Shown here: piece by piece, positions 61,524 to 64,000 of the stretch
Position numbering within the stretch: the first letter of the stretch is position 1
Layout of the letters: each line of letters begins with the position of its first letter
Origin: an uncultured Clostridia bacterium
GTDB lineage: Bacteria > Bacillota > Clostridia > Oscillospirales > Ruminococcaceae
Direction: 5' to 3'
DNA length: 64,000 nt
Assembly (NCBI GenBank): GCA_947630555.1
Contig: CANRIA010000006.1
Span: 19,604-83,603 of the forward strand
Made by a program: the position numbers and the translations under genes
The notes under the pieces: generated by a model
What the model was told of the DNA's origin: nothing
The model's database searches: none
Seen by the model: the letters and a program-made list of their open reading frames with translations, nothing else

Positions 61524-62888
61524 ATGCCGAAAACTTTGACAAACAAGCAGCGAAAGATAATTTTATTTTCGGTTGTTGGCGCACTGATAGCGGCGGTGTC
61601 TGTTATAGCCATAGTTATATGCAGTTATATCTTCCGCGACAAAGAAGTAGAAATAAACAACAATACTCTTACCGAGGTAATCGAGACCGCGCCTGATGCT
61701 TTGGGCAAAACATATGACAACATAATTCTGCCAAAAAGTGTTTCGATAGAAAGCACGCCGAGCGCGATATACACATTCTCAGTGCAGAATTACATGCCCT
61801 TGGAAGACGTAAAAAAGCTGGCGGTGGAGCTTTCAAACAAGGCGAACACCTACACGATAACGGAAGATGATCTGCACGTTGACCTGTACAAGGATTTTAT
61901 AGATCTAACCCCGCCGGACGACCCAAACTACAACCCGAATTTCAGGGGTTCTGACTACTGCGAATATCAATATGTTGATAACAATGTGGAATCAATGATG
62001 GAAAACAACGTGGACGGGCAGTATAGTGTAGGGGTATCTCCTGACAAAAGCTTCGTTATAGCCTGCCCGTTTCTTACACAAGGCGCGCTTGGATATGATA
62101 CTTGGGAAAAGACCTTTGAGATAGGCACAGACGATATTTCGGGCGTTTCATACAATGTATACGGCGAGCAGTACAGCATACAGGAGGCTATAGACTACGC
62201 TGACACGCTTATTGAAGATTACAAAGAATATTTGCTGGATCAGGAAGGCTTGGAGTTGAAGCTGAAACAAGTGGTAGTTGTAAAAAACGACAAGTCGCAG
62301 TCGGGCGAAGATGAATATTCTTACCGCCTGAGATATGCATATTATTACTGCGGCACAGAGATAAACATGGGCGGCGGTGTACATCTCTCCATTGACGACA
62401 ATCTGTTCTGCCCACGGCAAGGCGCAGAAATTATTATATCGCGGCGCGACAGTTTTACATCTCTGATCAAGGAGCTTAATACTTCACAGTTCAAAGCCGA
62501 AAAGGCAAACGATGATTTTATAACGCTTGGCAGTGCGCTTGACAGGGCAAGCAAGATTCTTGCGCCGAAGTTTATTCAGGACGTTAAGAAAATTGATATT
62601 GCATATATACCGCTGCAACAGATCGTTAAGCATGACGACCCGGATCTGTTTTCTTCAGAATCGGCGCCCGATCTGTTTTTCAGACCCATGTGGCGTTTGG
62701 AAGAAAATTCCGAAGTAAATATGGAAGAATATCTTCTCGAAGCAGTTCCGCCAAAAAGATATTTATACATTGACATGATAACGGGCGAGATAATGCTTTA
62801 TGATGAGAGCAAATTTCAACCTGCGCTGACGGAAGAGATGATAACCAACGAAAAGCAAGACCCGACTTTTGAGGAAAGCTGGAGATAA
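61524..62888 (+). CDS. Membrane-anchored protein, tandem paralogue 2
   Basis: This is a 454-residue paralogue of the preceding gene product, roughly half identical by eye. The ATG at 61524 (MPKTLTNKQRKIILFSVVGA) follows GGAGGG. A membrane anchor spans about 10-36 and the rest is extracytoplasmic; the landmark blocks (DDISGVSYNVYGEQYSIQ, LGSALDRASKILAPKFI, YLYIDMITGEIMLYDES, NEKQDPTF) are kept. An additional short Pro/Asn segment near 130 (PPDDPNYNPNFRG) and an acidic insertion near 370 distinguish it. Function unknown. Confidence 0.78.
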   Translation: MPKTLTNKQRKIILFSVVGALIAAVSVIAIVICSYIFRDKEVEINNNTLTEVIETAPDALGKTYDNIILPKSVSIESTPSAIYTFSVQNYMPLEDVKKLAVELSNKANTYTITEDDLHVDLYKDFIDLTPPDDPNYNPNFRGSDYCEYQYVDNNVESMMENNVDGQYSVGVSPDKSFVIACPFLTQGALGYDTWEKTFEIGTDDISGVSYNVYGEQYSIQEAIDYADTLIEDYKEYLLDQEGLELKLKQVVVVKNDKSQSGEDEYSYRLRYAYYYCGTEINMGGGVHLSIDDNLFCPRQGAEIIISRRDSFTSLIKELNTSQFKAEKANDDFITLGSALDRASKILAPKFIQDVKKIDIAYIPLQQIVKHDDPDLFSSESAPDLFFRPMWRLEENSEVNMEEYLLEAVPPKRYLYIDMITGEIMLYDESKFQPALTEEMITNEKQDPTFEESWR

Positions 62889-62897
62889 GCAAAGCAA

Positions 62898-62932
62898 AAG
62901 ACCCCTGCATTGTGCAGAGGTCTTTCTCTTTA
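62898..62932 (+). terminator. Terminator of the second tandem paralogue
   Basis: Stem AGACCCCTGCA (62899-62909) / TGCAGAGGTCT (62913-62923) with one mismatch, followed by TTCTCTTT. It reaches the 3' end of the convergent SCP2 gene. Confidence 0.75.
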
Positions 62933-63250
62933 CTTTTTCACAAGTTTTGCAAATTCAAGGGCTTTGCCTATATCGCCGTCAACTTTGAGTTTGCCGAATG
63001 TAAACGCTGCGACGGGGTCAAGTTTGCCGTCGATAAGCTTATTGAAGTTCGGCATAGTCATTGTAATGGCGCAATTGCGGTCGTTATACTCATAAGGCTC
63101 AATGTTTATCTTATGGTCTTTTACCTCGATATAAAACGTACCTGGGTTTACATCGGTGAGGTTCACCTGCACCGCGAGAAAATCGGTCTGCGAGGCATCT
63201 ATCCCCTCAGCCATTTTGCGCAGTTTTGTCAAAAGCTCCTGCAAAGTCAT
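62930..63250 (-). CDS. SCP2 sterol-binding domain protein
   Basis: This is a 106-residue single-domain protein from the ATG at 63248-63250 (MTLQELLTKLRKMAEGID), behind GGAGTG. The SCP2-like pattern is shown by NPGTFYIEVKDHKINIEPYE near 35-54, CAITMTMPNFNKLIDGKLDP near 60-79 and the closing GKLKVDGDIGKALEFAKLV. The domain binds lipids or acyl groups; the ligand in bacteria is mostly unknown. It lies just downstream of glnN, 18 bp apart. Confidence 0.85.
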   Translation of the reverse strand: MTLQELLTKLRKMAEGIDASQTDFLAVQVNLTDVNPGTFYIEVKDHKINIEPYEYNDRNCAITMTMPNFNKLIDGKLDPVAAFTFGKLKVDGDIGKALEFAKLVKK

Positions 63251-63268
63251 TTTTATCACTCCTTAAAT

Positions 63269-64000
63269 TTATACATAGAACAGCATTTCGCCGTATGTAG
63301 GGTAAGGCCAGTATTTTGAGCCGACGAGGGATTCAAGTTCATCGGCAGGGGTGCGCAGGGCTTTCATGGCAGGCAGCACCTTATCGCGGCAGAAGCAGGC
63401 TGTTTTTTCATAGTCTGTATACGCCGTCAGCTCGTCTGCATATGTTTTAAGCTCTTTATATGCGGCGTACATCTGCGACATAAGGTCGGTAAGCTTTTTG
63501 ACCGTTTCGGTCTGGTAGTCGCACGCCGCATTGCAAGATGCAGCAAGCTGGGCGGTCTGCGCGTAGTCTCTTATGCACTCGGTAACGGCAGGGAAAATAT
63601 CTTTATTAGCCATATCGAGCATGGTATTCGCTTCAATGCGGATAGTTTTTATATACTCATCGAGAAGTATCTCAACACGGGAATGTATCTCTGTCTCGGT
63701 ATAAACGCCGTGGCGCTCAAAGAGCTCGACGTTCTTTTTATCTGCAAAGTGAGGGAGAGCATCTGGGGTGGTAGGCAGGTCTACAAGACCTCTTTTCTTC
63801 GCTTCTTCTGCCCACTCTTTGCTGTAGCCGTCGCCGTTGAAGATAATTGCAGAACTTTCTTTTACGGTATCGCGTATAAGCTGGGTTATGGCTTCGTTTA
63901 TATCCTGCGCGCCTTCAAGCTTATCGGCAAACTCGTCAAGAACATCTGCAACAATTGTATTTATAAAGGTGGTCGGCCCTGCGACAGAAAGCTTTGAACC
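63269..64000 (-). CDS. glnN: Glutamine synthetase type III, C-terminal part (partial)
   Basis: This is the last 244 codons of a type III glutamine synthetase, which condenses glutamate and ammonia. The visible part contains GSKLSVAGPTTFINTIVAD at the window edge, IRDTVKESSAIIFNGDGYS, EWAEEAKKRGLVDLPTTPDAL and the ending ELESLVGSKYWPYPTYGEMLFYV, characteristic of the roughly 700-residue GSIII family of anaerobes. The gene continues beyond the right end of the window, so the active-site half is not visible. Confidence 0.92.
   Translation of the reverse strand, partial: GSKLSVAGPTTFINTIVADVLDEFADKLEGAQDINEAITQLIRDTVKESSAIIFNGDGYSKEWAEEAKKRGLVDLPTTPDALPHFADKKNVELFERHGVYTETEIHSRVEILLDEYIKTIRIEANTMLDMANKDIFPAVTECIRDYAQTAQLAASCNAACDYQTETVKKLTDLMSQMYAAYKELKTYADELTAYTDYEKTACFCRDKVLPAMKALRTPADELESLVGSKYWPYPTYGEMLFYV

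Noticed and set aside
63683..63997. Plus-strand frame at the right end of the window
   Set aside because: It is antisense to the type III glutamine synthetase frame, which runs uninterrupted to the window edge.

Overview
This window looks like a chromosomal segment of a low-to-moderate G+C, anaerobic, spore-forming member of the Firmicutes/Clostridia, most likely a gut Ruminococcaceae/Oscillospiraceae-type organism (inference). The grounds are sporulation and germination genes (ypeB, spmA/spmB, spoVS next to ymdB), a ferredoxin-dependent 2-oxoacid oxidoreductase, rubrerythrin, a group II ECF transporter module, type III glutamine synthetase, strong GGAGG ribosome-binding sites and frequent TTG starts. 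Most of the window is ordinary core genome. I saw no rRNA, tRNA, CRISPR array, phage or transposase gene.

Layout. 1-8.4 kb (minus): one long gene run, ruvC-ruvA-ruvB, glmM, an RlmI-like methyltransferase, a radical SAM protein, a 53-aa helical protein, and ecfA1 / unknown membrane protein / ecfA2 / ecfT, which runs off the left edge. 8.8-11.7 kb (plus): murA, a hairpin-rich intergenic block, a WalJ/YycJ-like metallo-hydrolase and rlmH. 11.8-19.5 kb: a cytoplasmic GH113-like glycosidase, a GT-C type membrane glycosyltransferase, ahcY, a cytosolic LacI-type sensor fused to GGDEF, an unrecognised 292-aa protein and an XRE regulator with a membrane tail. 19.5-24.2 kb (minus): a divergent type IIA topoisomerase pair coupled to a small membrane protein. 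24.4-32.8 kb: carB, a palindromic intergenic repeat, mntP, ypeB, rubrerythrin, spmAB, an AbrB-like regulator and spoVS. 32.9-42.9 kb (minus): ymdB, a 2-oxoacid:ferredoxin oxidoreductase operon with its own P-loop ATPase, dacA, a PD-(D/E)XK-like protein, uridine phosphorylase, nadC and nadB. 43.1-53.1 kb: a small membrane protein, hflX, a C39-like lipoprotein, an AEC transporter, pyrE, the feoA-feoA-feoB iron operon and pepF. 53.1-64 kb: a LutC-like protein, a zinc-ribbon membrane protein, fba, a second copy of the palindromic repeat, queT, thiamine pyrophosphokinase, acyl-ACP thioesterase, an amidohydrolase, a tandem pair of paralogous membrane-anchored proteins, an SCP2 protein and the 3' part of glnN.

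No single new defence or biosynthetic system stands out. The most interesting signals are: three copies of a GTTAG-N6-CTAAC operator around the feo genes; two copies, in opposite orientation, of a roughly 208-bp palindromic element whose inner stem carries compensatory base changes; a tandem gene duplication that kept a nearly identical promoter and leader; a probable AUA start codon in spmA; a short Cys-rich ORF filling the ruvC leader; an orphan small-RNA-like unit before pyrE; and an orphan protein combining a Hjc-like nuclease motif set with a possible winged helix.
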